DNA from: Chitinophaga sp. HK235
Lineage (GTDB): Bacteria > Bacteroidota > Bacteroidia > Chitinophagales > Chitinophagaceae
Reading direction: 5' to 3'
Length of the DNA: 64,000 nt
Assembly: GCF_018255755.1 (NCBI RefSeq)
Contig: NZ_CP073766.1
Span: forward strand, 4,896,501-4,960,500
Below, piece by piece: positions 1 to 8,001 of this stretch. Below the pieces are notes generated by a model that saw only the letters and a list, made by a program, of their open reading frames with translations, made no database searches and was not told the DNA's origin. Each line of letters opens with the position of its first letter. Positions within the stretch are counted from its first letter, which is position 1. A program made the translations under genes and the position numbers.

Positions 1-311
1 AGTGGTTTGGACAAATAATCATAGGCGCCATTTTTCACCATTTCCACGGCTACACGAACATCGGTATAACCGGTGATGATGATGACAATGGTTTGCGGAT
101 TTATCTGTTGTATATCCTGCAACAACTGCGCACCGTCTGTATCTTTCAGCCTGTAGTCACAAAGCACCAGGTCGAATGTTTTTTCCTTCATCATTTTCAG
201 GGCAGCGGCGCCCGTCATGGTGGTGTCCACATTAAATCCGTGTTTGCTCAGGAATTTACTCAGGAGCGTACAGATATTAATTTCATCATCTATGATCAGA
301 ATATTTTTCAT
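1..311 (-). CDS. Response regulator receiver protein, N-terminal part (runs off the window)
   Basis: The reading frame opens at an ATG (complement of 309-311) and runs off the left edge, so only about 103 residues are visible. It begins MKNILIIDDE, the acidic pocket of a CheY-like receiver. The phosphoacceptor aspartate is in the segment LVLCDYRL, and the conserved Thr (IIITGY) and Lys (YLSKP) follow in order. It therefore accepts phosphate from a histidine kinase. The output domain lies outside the window; this receiver type often precedes an AAA+ sigma-54 domain, but that cannot be seen. It lies 66 bp downstream of another receiver gene on the same strand and is probably co-transcribed with it. 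Confidence 0.85.
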   Translation of the reverse strand, partial: MKNILIIDDEINICTLLSKFLSKHGFNVDTTMTGAAALKMMKEKTFDLVLCDYRLKDTDGAQLLQDIQQINPQTIVIIITGYTDVRVAVEMVKNGAYDYLSKP

Positions 312-377
312 ACTTCTCTAATATGTGGTATTGTCAACAGCTAATTAAAATTACTAATAAATCCCGGCTCTTTCGTG

Positions 378-800
378 CTAGTGCCTGATACTTCCGATTA
401 ATTCATCAACATGTTTTACACTAAAAGGTTTTGCGAGGAAGAAAGTTGCTCCTGCGCTCAAAGCCTTCTGTTTTTCCATGCCGTTATCGTAGGCACTAAT
501 GGTAATGACCGGTAAAGTTGGGCACTTTTTCCTGATCACTGGCAATGCTTCCAGCCCCGAACCATCCGGGAGGTGGATATCAAGAAACAGCAGGTCTGGC
601 TGCTGCTGTTGCAGAAACGACAGACCTTCATTCAATGCATGGACATATTTAACATTATATCCATGTCGTACAAGTGTCAGCTGCAACAGTCGGCAGATAT
701 CCGGTTCATCATCTATGATCAGAATACAAGGACCTTTCCTTATATCATCCGTTGAACCCAATCCGGACAGGTTCAAGGTTGTCTTTTTTGGTTGTAACAT
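378..800 (-). CDS. Single-domain response regulator (CheY-like), 140 aa
   Basis: Residues about 25-138 form one receiver domain: acidic pair in LIIDDEPD, phosphoacceptor Asp in LLFLDIHLPDGSG, Thr/Ser-type switch residue in VITISAYD and Lys in FLAKPF. There is no output domain, so it should act by protein-protein contact or as a phosphorelay intermediate. The ATG start lies 56 bp inside the 3' end of the upstream glycosyltransferase gene; TTG codons inside the first 15 codons are possible later starts. The overlap suggests translational coupling. The partner kinase is not in this window. Confidence 0.85.
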   Translation of the reverse strand: MLQPKKTTLNLSGLGSTDDIRKGPCILIIDDEPDICRLLQLTLVRHGYNVKYVHALNEGLSFLQQQQPDLLFLDIHLPDGSGLEALPVIRKKCPTLPVITISAYDNGMEKQKALSAGATFFLAKPFSVKHVDELIGSIRH

Positions 801-3021
801 ATTTATGTTTGTTCCATTGTTCCATCAAAAGACGTGCGATCAAATAACACACTGTAGACTCTGCTCCCTGGTTCTGGTTGACGTTGTAACGTTCCAGACC
901 ATCATAGCAGCCATATGTCAGTGGGTTATAAATCAGCTGTTTGAGATGATTATTTCCCAGGTACCAGCTGAAAGCGACACGCATTTTTTCAAGGTACAAT
1001 TGATTTTTTGTGATATTATAAAATGTATCCATTGCCAGCATAGTATAAGCTACTTCGATTGACTGTTCTCCACCAGGTTCATTATTGGGAGGTGTATTTT
1101 TATGGTACCATGTTTTATTACTGATGACTTTCATGTAACTGTCAGTGAATGTTTTGTTACAAAGGAAAGTCAGGCTTTCTTCTGCTGTTTTGCGGTAATT
1201 ATGATTACCTGTTACCTGGAAGGCCATCATCATGGCTTCCGGGAGTACGGCATTACCGTAGGTAAGACTTGCTTCAAACCATTTCCATTCTTCATCAGCT
1301 TCCAGCACATAATACCCCTGGAGTCTGGCAGCGAGTATATCGAGCAATGTCACAGCCTGTTCCGAGGCGCGATATTGCAGGGAATAATACAATCCCTTCA
1401 TGGCAAAGGCCATAGCCCTGGGTGAGATAAGGCTGTCTACCCAACGGAGGCCAGGCCTGAAGAGCGATATCACATCCTGTACCGCATCAAAAGGTAGCGA
1501 CCGGTGATTGGCCAGTGCAAATCCCAATGCCCATATAGCACGACCATTGGCATCTTCCAGATTGACATCATCATTTTGTGTGGTAAAGCCTCCGTCTTTA
1601 TCTACGTAATTCAGGAACTTACCGGATGCTTTCTGGCAGTAGCCGATAAAGTCGATGTATTTACGCAGCAACGTGGTTGTGAAGCTGCTGGATTTAATTT
1701 CCGAGATATACATGCACATAGCGATCAGCGCTCTGGCATTGTCATCGAGGGTATATCCGTAGGCTGGATCGGGCACATCATGCCGGGCAAACTGCAGCAT
1801 GCCAAATTCATCTGTCATGCGGTCTATATGATCGAGGTATGGCGCCGGTAAGTTAGGCATCATAACCTTATTATCTACCAGCACTTCATTGAACATTGAC
1901 ATGTGGGCGATGGCTACATTATCCCAGATAGAGTTGCGTGTTTTTTCGATGGCATTGATGCTCATCTGCCGGCGCAGATCAGCGTTGCCCAGCAGGTTGA
2001 TGGCTACGCTGGCCAGCTGTTCCGCGTTATTGAAATCGATGAGGCAGCCGCAGCTTTCATCGAGCATTTCCCGGGCCTGTACAAAAGCGGTGGAAATAAC
2101 CGCACAGCCGGCGCTCATGGCATATACAAAAGTACCGCTTACAGCCTGATGAGGGTCTTTGGAGGTGAATAGGTAAATATCCGTTAATGATAAGTAGTCC
2201 AACAAGGTGTTGAGGGACAGGTAGGTGTTAACGAACCTCACATTGTTTTCCAGCTGGTATTCCTTTACCAGCTCTTCCAGGTGTTCACGGTACTTTTCTC
2301 CTTCCCTGGCAACTATTACAGGGTGGGTTTTACCCAAAATCAGGTAGATGGCATCAGGAAAATCCTTAATAATCTCCTTCATTGCGCGGATGCCTGTTTC
2401 CAGGCCTTTATTGGCGCTCAGGAGACCAAAGGTGCTCAGTACCAGCTTATTTTCCAGATCATATTGTTTTTTTAGCGCATCTACATCCTCGGTGATACGG
2501 GCATGGGTACCATGGGGGATGTAAACGATTTTTGTGTCCGGCACCTGGTATACTTCCCGCAGGAGGTTGACCGAGGCATGCGTCATCACGGTCACTTTAG
2601 CGGCCAGGGCACTGATCAGGTTGACTACTTTGCGACATTTCTGATCAGGGGCGGGCAATACCGTATGAAAACGGACAATAAATGGTTTATCCAGTAAGGA
2701 TAACATGGCCAGCAGATTATGGCCGTATTCTCCGCCGTAAAGACCAAATTCGTGTTCAAAGCAGAGAAGGTCTATTTTGCTATTTTCGTTGATCTGCTGG
2801 GCAAATGTGATACAGCTGTCGATATCAAAAGGGTTTACACAATACGTAACAGGGGCCTGCTTGTTTAACCATGGTTTTTCCGAGGCTTCCAGCGCACATA
2901 CTTCGATATTCAGTTTTCCTGCGAAGCTTTTGTCCAGCGCGTTTACCAGGTCCTGTGCAAAAGTAGCAATACCGCATTCCCGGGGCGGAAATGATGATAC
3001 AAAAAGCAAGGTCTTAGTCAT
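745..3021 (-). CDS. GT-B glycosyltransferase (family 4-like) fused to a C-terminal helical domain, 758 aa
   Basis: Residues 1 to about 385 form a GT-B glycosyltransferase: an N-terminal Rossmann-like half (LLFVSSFPPRECGIATF, FEHEFGLYGGEYG) and a nucleotide-sugar half (LSTFGLLSANKGLETGI, YLILGKTHP). At the usual family-4 donor site, where an E-x7-E motif is expected, the protein reads SGTFVYAMSAGCAVIS, without the two glutamates. Residues about 395-745 are a Trp/Tyr-rich helical region (YTLDDNARALIA, EGRAIWALGF-like segments, NQNQGAESTVCYLIA) resembling alpha/alpha-toroid sugar-binding or processing domains. A cytoplasmic enzyme making a glycoside or glycan is likely; donor and acceptor are unknown. 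It is the first gene of a unit that continues into two response-regulator genes. Confidence 0.75.
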   Translation of the reverse strand: MTKTLLFVSSFPPRECGIATFAQDLVNALDKSFAGKLNIEVCALEASEKPWLNKQAPVTYCVNPFDIDSCITFAQQINENSKIDLLCFEHEFGLYGGEYGHNLLAMLSLLDKPFIVRFHTVLPAPDQKCRKVVNLISALAAKVTVMTHASVNLLREVYQVPDTKIVYIPHGTHARITEDVDALKKQYDLENKLVLSTFGLLSANKGLETGIRAMKEIIKDFPDAIYLILGKTHPVIVAREGEKYREHLEELVKEYQLENNVRFVNTYLSLNTLLDYLSLTDIYLFTSKDPHQAVSGTFVYAMSAGCAVISTAFVQAREMLDESCGCLIDFNNAEQLASVAINLLGNADLRRQMSINAIEKTRNSIWDNVAIAHMSMFNEVLVDNKVMMPNLPAPYLDHIDRMTDEFGMLQFARHDVPDPAYGYTLDDNARALIAMCMYISEIKSSSFTTTLLRKYIDFIGYCQKASGKFLNYVDKDGGFTTQNDDVNLEDANGRAIWALGFALANHRSLPFDAVQDVISLFRPGLRWVDSLISPRAMAFAMKGLYYSLQYRASEQAVTLLDILAARLQGYYVLEADEEWKWFEASLTYGNAVLPEAMMMAFQVTGNHNYRKTAEESLTFLCNKTFTDSYMKVISNKTWYHKNTPPNNEPGGEQSIEVAYTMLAMDTFYNITKNQLYLEKMRVAFSWYLGNNHLKQLIYNPLTYGCYDGLERYNVNQNQGAESTVCYLIARLLMEQWNKHKYVTTKKDNLEPVRIGFNG

Positions 3022-3627
3022 CGGTTAAATATTTTTAAGGCTTCAATTCATCCCGTTCCGATCGGTGGCCCGGGATGGAAAGCTGGTCAAATATCAATCC
3101 AATGCGAGTGTGCTGCATTTTACCGAATTCATCAAACCGAAAGTGTGGAAAATCATCCCCATATATCTATCCCCCTTTTTCCCGCTGTGGAACTTTTTTT
3201 TGTTAATTCCCGAGGACGTTAAGATTTCATTAACACTTCGAATAGCTATTTATAATTACAATTGTAAAAAGTTATGCAAATGTAAAGCTTATCATGTAGC
3301 GGGGGCTTTAAAGTAAGTATCCTGATGTCCTGTTTTTCTAAAAATAATTTATTATCAAGGGAATTAATAGTAAATATATCAAGGGAATGATTGTTTTCAG
3401 GAACGATACAAGCTGTGTAAATGGGATCATTGGAATTTTACACTATCATTTTTTATATTGACAAAAAACGTTAAAACGTATACAATTTTGTTAATTGTCC
3501 AAACTTGCTTATTTTTAAATTCATAACCATGTCGATCCCATTTAACCAATAATTAACAACTCCTGGATTGTAACAGTAAATCGCAACTAAATCTATCTAT
3601 TCATTATAAAAAAACCTTACCGCGCTT
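3022..3627. other. Gene-free, AT-rich divergent spacer
   Basis: This 606-bp spacer separates the divergent glycosyltransferase and the 92-residue gene. It is strongly AT-rich in its right half. A weak promoter-like pair for the plus-strand gene is TTG at 3458-3460 and a TACAATTTTG stretch at 3481-3490, a poor match to TAnnTTTG. No tRNA, hairpin terminator or convincing small ORF was seen. A plus-strand frame at 3065-3316 has no recognisable features and was not called. Confidence 0.5.
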
Positions 3628-3906
3628 ATGCGACATATTGCATGTACCCTCAACGTGGATGGTGTCCCCACCAAAATCAACATCCGTAAAGTAGCCAAGG
3701 AAAGAAGGTTCCTGGCCATTGTAGATCAGACTGTTACAGAATACATCATTTCTGATGAAACCAATGAAGTGGAATACTACGAAGGACCTGTTCTTAATAA
3801 CTACCTTACAGAGAAAATAGCCGCCCTGATCAAGCAGTATTTCCCCAAGGTGAAAGCCATTGTGAAAGTGGGTGAAGATAATTATGAGGATTATGACGAC
3901 TACTAG
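3628..3906 (+). CDS. Small acidic protein of unknown function, 92 aa
   Basis: I do not recognise this family. The protein is compact and looks like an alpha+beta cytosolic domain: alternating beta-like segments (CTLNVDGVPTKINIRKV, RRFLAIVDQTVTEYIIS), an amphipathic helix (TEKIAALIKQYF) and an extremely acidic, tyrosine-rich tail ending EDNYEDYDDY. There is no signal peptide, transmembrane segment or cysteine pair. It stands alone between a long AT-rich upstream region and the convergent gpsA gene. The codons for the acidic tail overlap a hairpin. Confidence 0.65.
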   Translation: MRHIACTLNVDGVPTKINIRKVAKERRFLAIVDQTVTEYIISDETNEVEYYEGPVLNNYLTEKIAALIKQYFPKVKAIVKVGEDNYEDYDDY

Positions 3907-3913
3907 TCGTCAT
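3893..3913. terminator. Hairpin at the convergent junction before gpsA
   Basis: Arms ATGACGAC (3893-3900) and GTCGTCAT (3906-3913) form a perfect 8-bp stem over a 5-nt loop. It includes the last codons and stop of the 92-residue gene and sits 8 bp from the gpsA stop. No U-tract follows on either strand, so terminator activity is uncertain. Confidence 0.4.
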
Positions 3914-3920
3914 TGCCCCA

Positions 3921-4949
3921 TTAGATAAAGCCTTTTTCCAGTGACAGGAAAGCCTCGGAAGGATGTACCTGCTGCCATAACACTGCGTATACAGCCTGTG
4001 CAACAGGCATATAGGCCCCTATGTTTTTATTCATCTCGTACATGCATTTGCTGGCATAATAACCCTCTGCAATCATATTGAGCTCCAGCTGTGCAGCCTT
4101 CACGGAATAACCTTTTCCGATCATATTCCCGAACGTACGGTTCCGACTGTGGAGTGAATAACAGGTCACCAGCAGATCCCCGAGATAAGCACTGGCACTG
4201 TAGTTATGTATCATCGGGCCAGTCCCTCGCAGGGCAGCCTTCTGTGCTTCATATTGCTCCAGGAATGTCTGCATCTCCCGGAAACAGTTGGTAATATAAA
4301 CACTCAGGAAATTATCACCATATTCCAGCCCATGTGCAATACCAGCACCCAGGGCATAAATATTCTTCATCACAGCAGCCAGCTGTACTCCTATCATGTC
4401 TGTATTCACGATTGTTTGCAGGTAGCTGCCCGTAAATCTATCGGCGATAGCTTGTGCGGACGCCTGATGTATTCCGGAAAAAGTAAGATAGGACAGTTTT
4501 TCATTCGCCACCTCTTCCGCATGACAGGGACCGGTTATCGTGAAATACTGTGTAGCAGGCAACTGAAAACGTTGCTCCAGGTATTCATTAATCAGGAGAT
4601 TGTTGCCTGGCACCAGACCTTTGATAGCAGAAACCACCTGTTTTCCTTCCAGCGCCTCAGCAGGCAGCTGATCCAGCACATCCACCAGGAATGCAGAAGG
4701 AACCGCCAGCACCAACACATCACATGCTGCAACCACCGCCCGGATATCGTTGCTCAACGATAACAGGCCGGTATCAAAATATACGGAAGTGAGATAGTGC
4801 TTATTATGATGGCGCTGCTGCATATGACGGATCGTGTCTTCGTTTCTAATCCACCAGTGAATATGCTGTCCATTATCCGTCAATATTTTCGCCAGCGCAG
4901 TGGCCCAACTGCCACTACCAATGATACCAATGCTATTCTCCTTGCTCAC
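3921..4949 (-). CDS. gpsA: Glycerol-3-phosphate dehydrogenase [NAD(P)+]
   Basis: This enzyme reduces dihydroxyacetone phosphate to sn-glycerol 3-phosphate, the backbone precursor of phospholipids, in the cytoplasm. The N-terminal Rossmann motif is GIIGSGSWATALA. AIKGL matches the family's conserved substrate-binding segment, and the C-terminal helical domain carries the catalytic lysine region (VMKNIYALGAGI). The frame is open to an ATG at 5072, but those first 41 residues are translated from a palindrome. The start chosen is GTG at 4949 (VSKENSIGIIGSG), giving 342 residues, the usual family length; a TTG two codons upstream is an alternative. The gene stands alone, after the hairpins that end the export operon. 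Confidence 0.93.
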   Translation of the reverse strand: MSKENSIGIIGSGSWATALAKILTDNGQHIHWWIRNEDTIRHMQQRHHNKHYLTSVYFDTGLLSLSNDIRAVVAACDVLVLAVPSAFLVDVLDQLPAEALEGKQVVSAIKGLVPGNNLLINEYLEQRFQLPATQYFTITGPCHAEEVANEKLSYLTFSGIHQASAQAIADRFTGSYLQTIVNTDMIGVQLAAVMKNIYALGAGIAHGLEYGDNFLSVYITNCFREMQTFLEQYEAQKAALRGTGPMIHNYSASAYLGDLLVTCYSLHSRNRTFGNMIGKGYSVKAAQLELNMIAEGYYASKCMYEMNKNIGAYMPVAQAVYAVLWQQVHPSEAFLSLEKGFI

Positions 4950-4986
4950 AATCAATGCAAATTTTACGCAAGATAACACTAACCGC

Positions 4987-5110
4987 TGATTTATCTGATG
5001 TTTCTGATGCGAAGACCCACCGTTATCAAAGCGAAGAAGCCCATGGATGTATGCATCCATGGGCTTCTTCACTTAAATATTTTCCTATATAAGCAACATC
5101 AGATAAATCA
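4987..5110. repeat. Nested inverted repeats (terminator-like) between the export operon and gpsA
   Basis: The inner arms GAAGAAGCCCATGGATG (5033-5049) and CATCCATGGGCTTCTTC (5054-5070) are perfect over 17 bp, with a TATG loop. Outer arms TGATTTATCTGATGTT (4987-5002) and AACATCAGATAAATCA (5095-5110) are perfect over 16 bp. The right outer arm contains the TGA stop of the adaptor gene. On the minus strand the inner hairpin should end the long operon, although no strong U-tract follows. Two nested perfect repeats are more than an ordinary terminator needs. Confidence 0.75.
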
Positions 5111-6475
5111 CTTATTCCCTTCGAAAAGTTTGCTCTTAGGCACCACCTGCACCTTTTTACCATTGTTCAGGGTGCGGGACACAGCACTGTAGGGGGCGCT
5201 GATCACCTGGTCACCTTCCTGCAGTCCGGAGAGTATCTGGATATTGGTATCATCCTGTACCCCTGTTTTCACGGTTACCATTTTCACGGAATTATCTTTC
5301 TGCAATACAAACACCACTTCGCTCATCTCAGATTGGGTGTTGGAGGAATTATCGCGATCGCGGTCATGTTGTTTTTTATCTGCTGTTTTAGCAGAGTCCA
5401 GATCGCGGGTAGTTACTGCATTGATAGGGATAGACAGCACATTGTTTTCATGTCTTGTCTGGATATCTACGCTGGCGCTCATTCCCGGGCGGAAAGGAAA
5501 TGCTTTGTGATGTTTTGCCGCCAGGAGGTCTGCGTATGTTTCAGGCAGGATACGTATGTGAACAATATAGCTGGTCACCTGTTCAGCGGAGGAGGCAGAG
5601 GCAGCGGTAGCAGTAGCTGCGCCTTTGCTGGAGCTGGCGATCTGTGTAACGATACCTTTAAAGCGACGGCCGTTGTAGGCATCGACTTCGATCAGGGCGG
5701 TATCGCCATATTTTACTTTAGGAACATCGTTTTCTCCGACATCCACCTGTACTTCCATTCTGTTAAGGTCAGCGATGCGCAGCATTTCGGTACCGGTCAT
5801 CTGGGCGGTACCAACTACACGTTCTCCTTTTTTAACATTCAGCAGGGAAACGATACCATTCATCGGTGCTACGATGGTAGTACGGCCGAGGTTTTTGTTA
5901 GCCTCGTTAAGGTTAGCCTGGGCACTTTGAACGCCATATTTACTGCTGTTGATCTGCTGAAGGGCAGCGTTGTAATCTGCCTGAGCAGCCAGGAAGGTAG
6001 CTTCGCTGGTTTCGAATTCAGACCGGGAGATCACTTTCTGGCTGAGCAGTTCCTTGTTACGCTGATAGGCTGCTTTATTCTGGTCCAGCTTTGCCTTAAA
6101 AGAGTTCAGCGAAGCGGAGGTGTTGGCCAGCTGTGCCTGCGACTGACTTACAGATGCCATGGCTTTATCCACCATGGAGCCGTAGATATCGCCGTAGATA
6201 CGGGCGACTACCTGTCCTCTTTTTACGGAGTCTCCTTCTTGTACGGTTAATTCGGTGATTTCACCGGAAACGTCTGAGCTAACTTTTACTTCTATCTCAG
6301 GATAAATTTTACCACTGGCGGTAACCACCTCAATGATGTTTTTTTTGCCAGCTTTGTCAACAGCAACATTCAGTGCTTCTTCCTTACCTATTACTCCTGA
6401 TGCTTTCAGCACCATGAGCATAATAACGAGTGAACCTAAAATGCCTGCGAGCCAATAAAGTGTCTTCTTTTTCAT
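5108..6475 (-). CDS. Periplasmic adaptor (MacA/HlyD family), adaptor 2 of the export operon, 455 aa
   Basis: This protein is expected to bridge an inner-membrane ABC permease to the TolC-type channel encoded just upstream. It has an N-terminal membrane anchor (residues about 6-25), a lipoyl/barrel-sandwich half-motif (GKIYPEIEVKVSSDVSGEI, then VQEGDSVKRGQVVARI), a long alanine/glutamine-rich helical hairpin (about 90-190), the second lipoyl half (TIVAPMNGIVSLLNVKKGE), a beta-barrel and a C-terminal membrane-proximal domain (GLQEGDQVISAP). A charged insert around residues 360-385 (KKQHDRDRDNSS) is unusual. It is the last gene of the operon, 24 bp after the TolC gene. Confidence 0.9.
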   Translation of the reverse strand: MKKKTLYWLAGILGSLVIMLMVLKASGVIGKEEALNVAVDKAGKKNIIEVVTASGKIYPEIEVKVSSDVSGEITELTVQEGDSVKRGQVVARIYGDIYGSMVDKAMASVSQSQAQLANTSASLNSFKAKLDQNKAAYQRNKELLSQKVISRSEFETSEATFLAAQADYNAALQQINSSKYGVQSAQANLNEANKNLGRTTIVAPMNGIVSLLNVKKGERVVGTAQMTGTEMLRIADLNRMEVQVDVGENDVPKVKYGDTALIEVDAYNGRRFKGIVTQIASSSKGAATATAASASSAEQVTSYIVHIRILPETYADLLAAKHHKAFPFRPGMSASVDIQTRHENNVLSIPINAVTTRDLDSAKTADKKQHDRDRDNSSNTQSEMSEVVFVLQKDNSVKMVTVKTGVQDDTNIQILSGLQEGDQVISAPYSAVSRTLNNGKKVQVVPKSKLFEGNK

Positions 6476-6499
6476 AAAGCAGTTTATTACCCGGCGATT

Positions 6500-7855
6500 C
6501 TACAGGGAAATTTTCTGGTCCCGATAGAACTCCAGCAATTTCATTTTAAAAATATAATCGTATTGCGCCGAGACTTTATCAATCTGGGCTTTGTACAATT
6601 TGGTTTGGGTTGTTATATAATCAATGGTGTTCATTAATCCCAGGTTAAAACGTTTGGTAGCGAAATCATACGCTTTCTGAGCGGCCATTACACCGGTAGC
6701 AGATGCATTATATTTCTGTAATGCAGCTACTGCATTTGCATGGGCGGTATAGATATCCTGCCTTAGTTTCAGGTTGTCCTGATCTCTGGTCAGTTCCAGG
6801 TTATACACATTCAGTTTTGCTTTCGCCACATTGGTGCGTTGCTGATAACCGTTGAAAATCGGGATACGCAGCCCCAGTCCGATATTTTTGTTGAATGTAT
6901 TGTCTATTTGCTGACCGAAGGAAATCAGTTTTTTAGTTAATGGATCATAGTAATTGTTGGCATAACTGGTACTTAATCCTCCTCCGATTGTCAGTGCCGG
7001 GTATAACTGTCCCTTAGTAGACCTGTAGGCACTCATGGCGCTTTTAATCTTTAATCCGTCTGACTTAGCCTGCGGATAAGTTGTCAGCGCCGCGCTATAC
7101 ACCATTTCCGGGTCCATTTCAGACAAGGGGGTGATAGGCAGGGATGCTATATTGGCCGGAATTTCCGGAGCAAAGGGAATATCAAAACCGAGGTTCAGAT
7201 ATGCCTTTATTTGCAATATAGATAAAATTACGTCATTCCTGGCAGTTACCAAATTGGTACTATCCTGGGCCAGCTGCGCCTCGAGGTCGGCCTGGTTACT
7301 TTCCGGTACTGAGCCTGCGATTACCAGTTTTCTGGTATTCTCCAGATTAGACATGGTTTGTTTTACCTGTACCTCATTTACCTTAAGCTGTTCATTTTTC
7401 AGGAGGATCTGCAGGAAAGAAGTAGCTACGTTGAAAGCAAGGTCATTGCGTGCTTTCTGTAACAGAAAACTGTTGGACTCTGCGTCCAGTCTGTTTGCCT
7501 CAATAGTGTTTCTTTTGGAAAACCAGTTGAAGATATCTCCAGCCATATTAAACTGCCCACTGGCATTAAAGATAGACTGGTTAATATAGGCGTTATCCTG
7601 GATACTGGCGATCCTACCATCAGAGTATCCCGCATTCACATTTGCTGAAAAATTAGGGATCATACTCAGACGGCTCTGCTGATAGGTAAGTTCAGACAGG
7701 CGTTTTTGTACCTCCTGTTGTTTTACGGAGATACTGTTTTTCATAGCATAATCCACGCAACGTTGCAAACTCCACGTATCCTGCGCCACAGCCGGGGTTA
7801 TGTTAGCGAGCAAGCAGTAAAGCAGGAACACTCCTGCGATTTGGGATATTCTCAT
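6500..7855 (-). CDS. TolC-family outer-membrane efflux protein, 451 aa
   Basis: This should form the trimeric outer-membrane channel of the tripartite system. The ATG at 7855 gives MRISQIAGVFLLYCLLANITP, a signal peptide with probable cleavage at AVAQ-D. The upstream extension to 7963 is mostly basic noise and is rejected. Two similar OEP halves follow: WSLQRCVDYAMKNSISVKQQE at the mature N-terminus, and repeated long helices rich in Gln, Asn and Ala (LAFNVATSFLQILLKNEQL; AKLNVYNLELTRDQDNLKL). Length fits the family. It follows ATPase 2 and precedes adaptor 2, and is the only outer-membrane component for two adaptors. A possible separate promoter lies just ahead of it. Confidence 0.9.
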   Translation of the reverse strand: MRISQIAGVFLLYCLLANITPAVAQDTWSLQRCVDYAMKNSISVKQQEVQKRLSELTYQQSRLSMIPNFSANVNAGYSDGRIASIQDNAYINQSIFNASGQFNMAGDIFNWFSKRNTIEANRLDAESNSFLLQKARNDLAFNVATSFLQILLKNEQLKVNEVQVKQTMSNLENTRKLVIAGSVPESNQADLEAQLAQDSTNLVTARNDVILSILQIKAYLNLGFDIPFAPEIPANIASLPITPLSEMDPEMVYSAALTTYPQAKSDGLKIKSAMSAYRSTKGQLYPALTIGGGLSTSYANNYYDPLTKKLISFGQQIDNTFNKNIGLGLRIPIFNGYQQRTNVAKAKLNVYNLELTRDQDNLKLRQDIYTAHANAVAALQKYNASATGVMAAQKAYDFATKRFNLGLMNTIDYITTQTKLYKAQIDKVSAQYDYIFKMKLLEFYRDQKISL

Positions 7856-7862
7856 AACAGGC

Positions 7863-7870
7863 CAAAAATA
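7863..7870 (-). promoter_or_regulatory. Candidate -7 box directly ahead of the TolC gene
   Basis: On the minus strand TATTTTTG matches the Bacteroidota -7 consensus TAnnTTTG and ends 7 nt before the ATG, so a transcript from it would be nearly leaderless. No -33 TTG was found at the usual distance, so it may be chance in AT-rich sequence. Confidence 0.3.
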
Positions 7871-7919
7871 TACTAAAGGTAAGGATAGTTTCCTTCGCTT
7901 CTTGATAGAAGGCAAAATT

Positions 7920-7948
7920 TTAGTAGGTATGGCACCATACCCTACTAA
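7920..7948. promoter_or_regulatory. Inverted repeat upstream of the TolC gene (possible operator)
   Basis: Arms TTAGTAGGTATGG (7920-7932) and CCATACCCTACTAA (7935-7948) pair over 13 positions with a single one-base bulge. It lies in the 146-bp spacer between ATPase 2 and the TolC gene, 50-78 bp upstream of the candidate -7 box. It could be a protein-binding site or an intercistronic RNA hairpin. No U-tract follows. Confidence 0.45.
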
Positions 7949-8001
7949 TTGCTGATACAACATACTCTTTTTTTTACAGATTTATAAAACAATCCTTCCT
8001 G

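Noticed and set aside
745..800. Frameshift joining the glycosyltransferase and the receiver gene
   Set aside because: Both proteins have complete, sensible ends and starts in their own frames; the 56-bp overlap is ordinary gene overlap.
4950..5072. N-terminal extension of gpsA to an ATG at 5072
   Set aside because: The extra 41 residues are translated from a palindromic hairpin and have no place in the GpsA fold; GTG 4949 gives the normal length.
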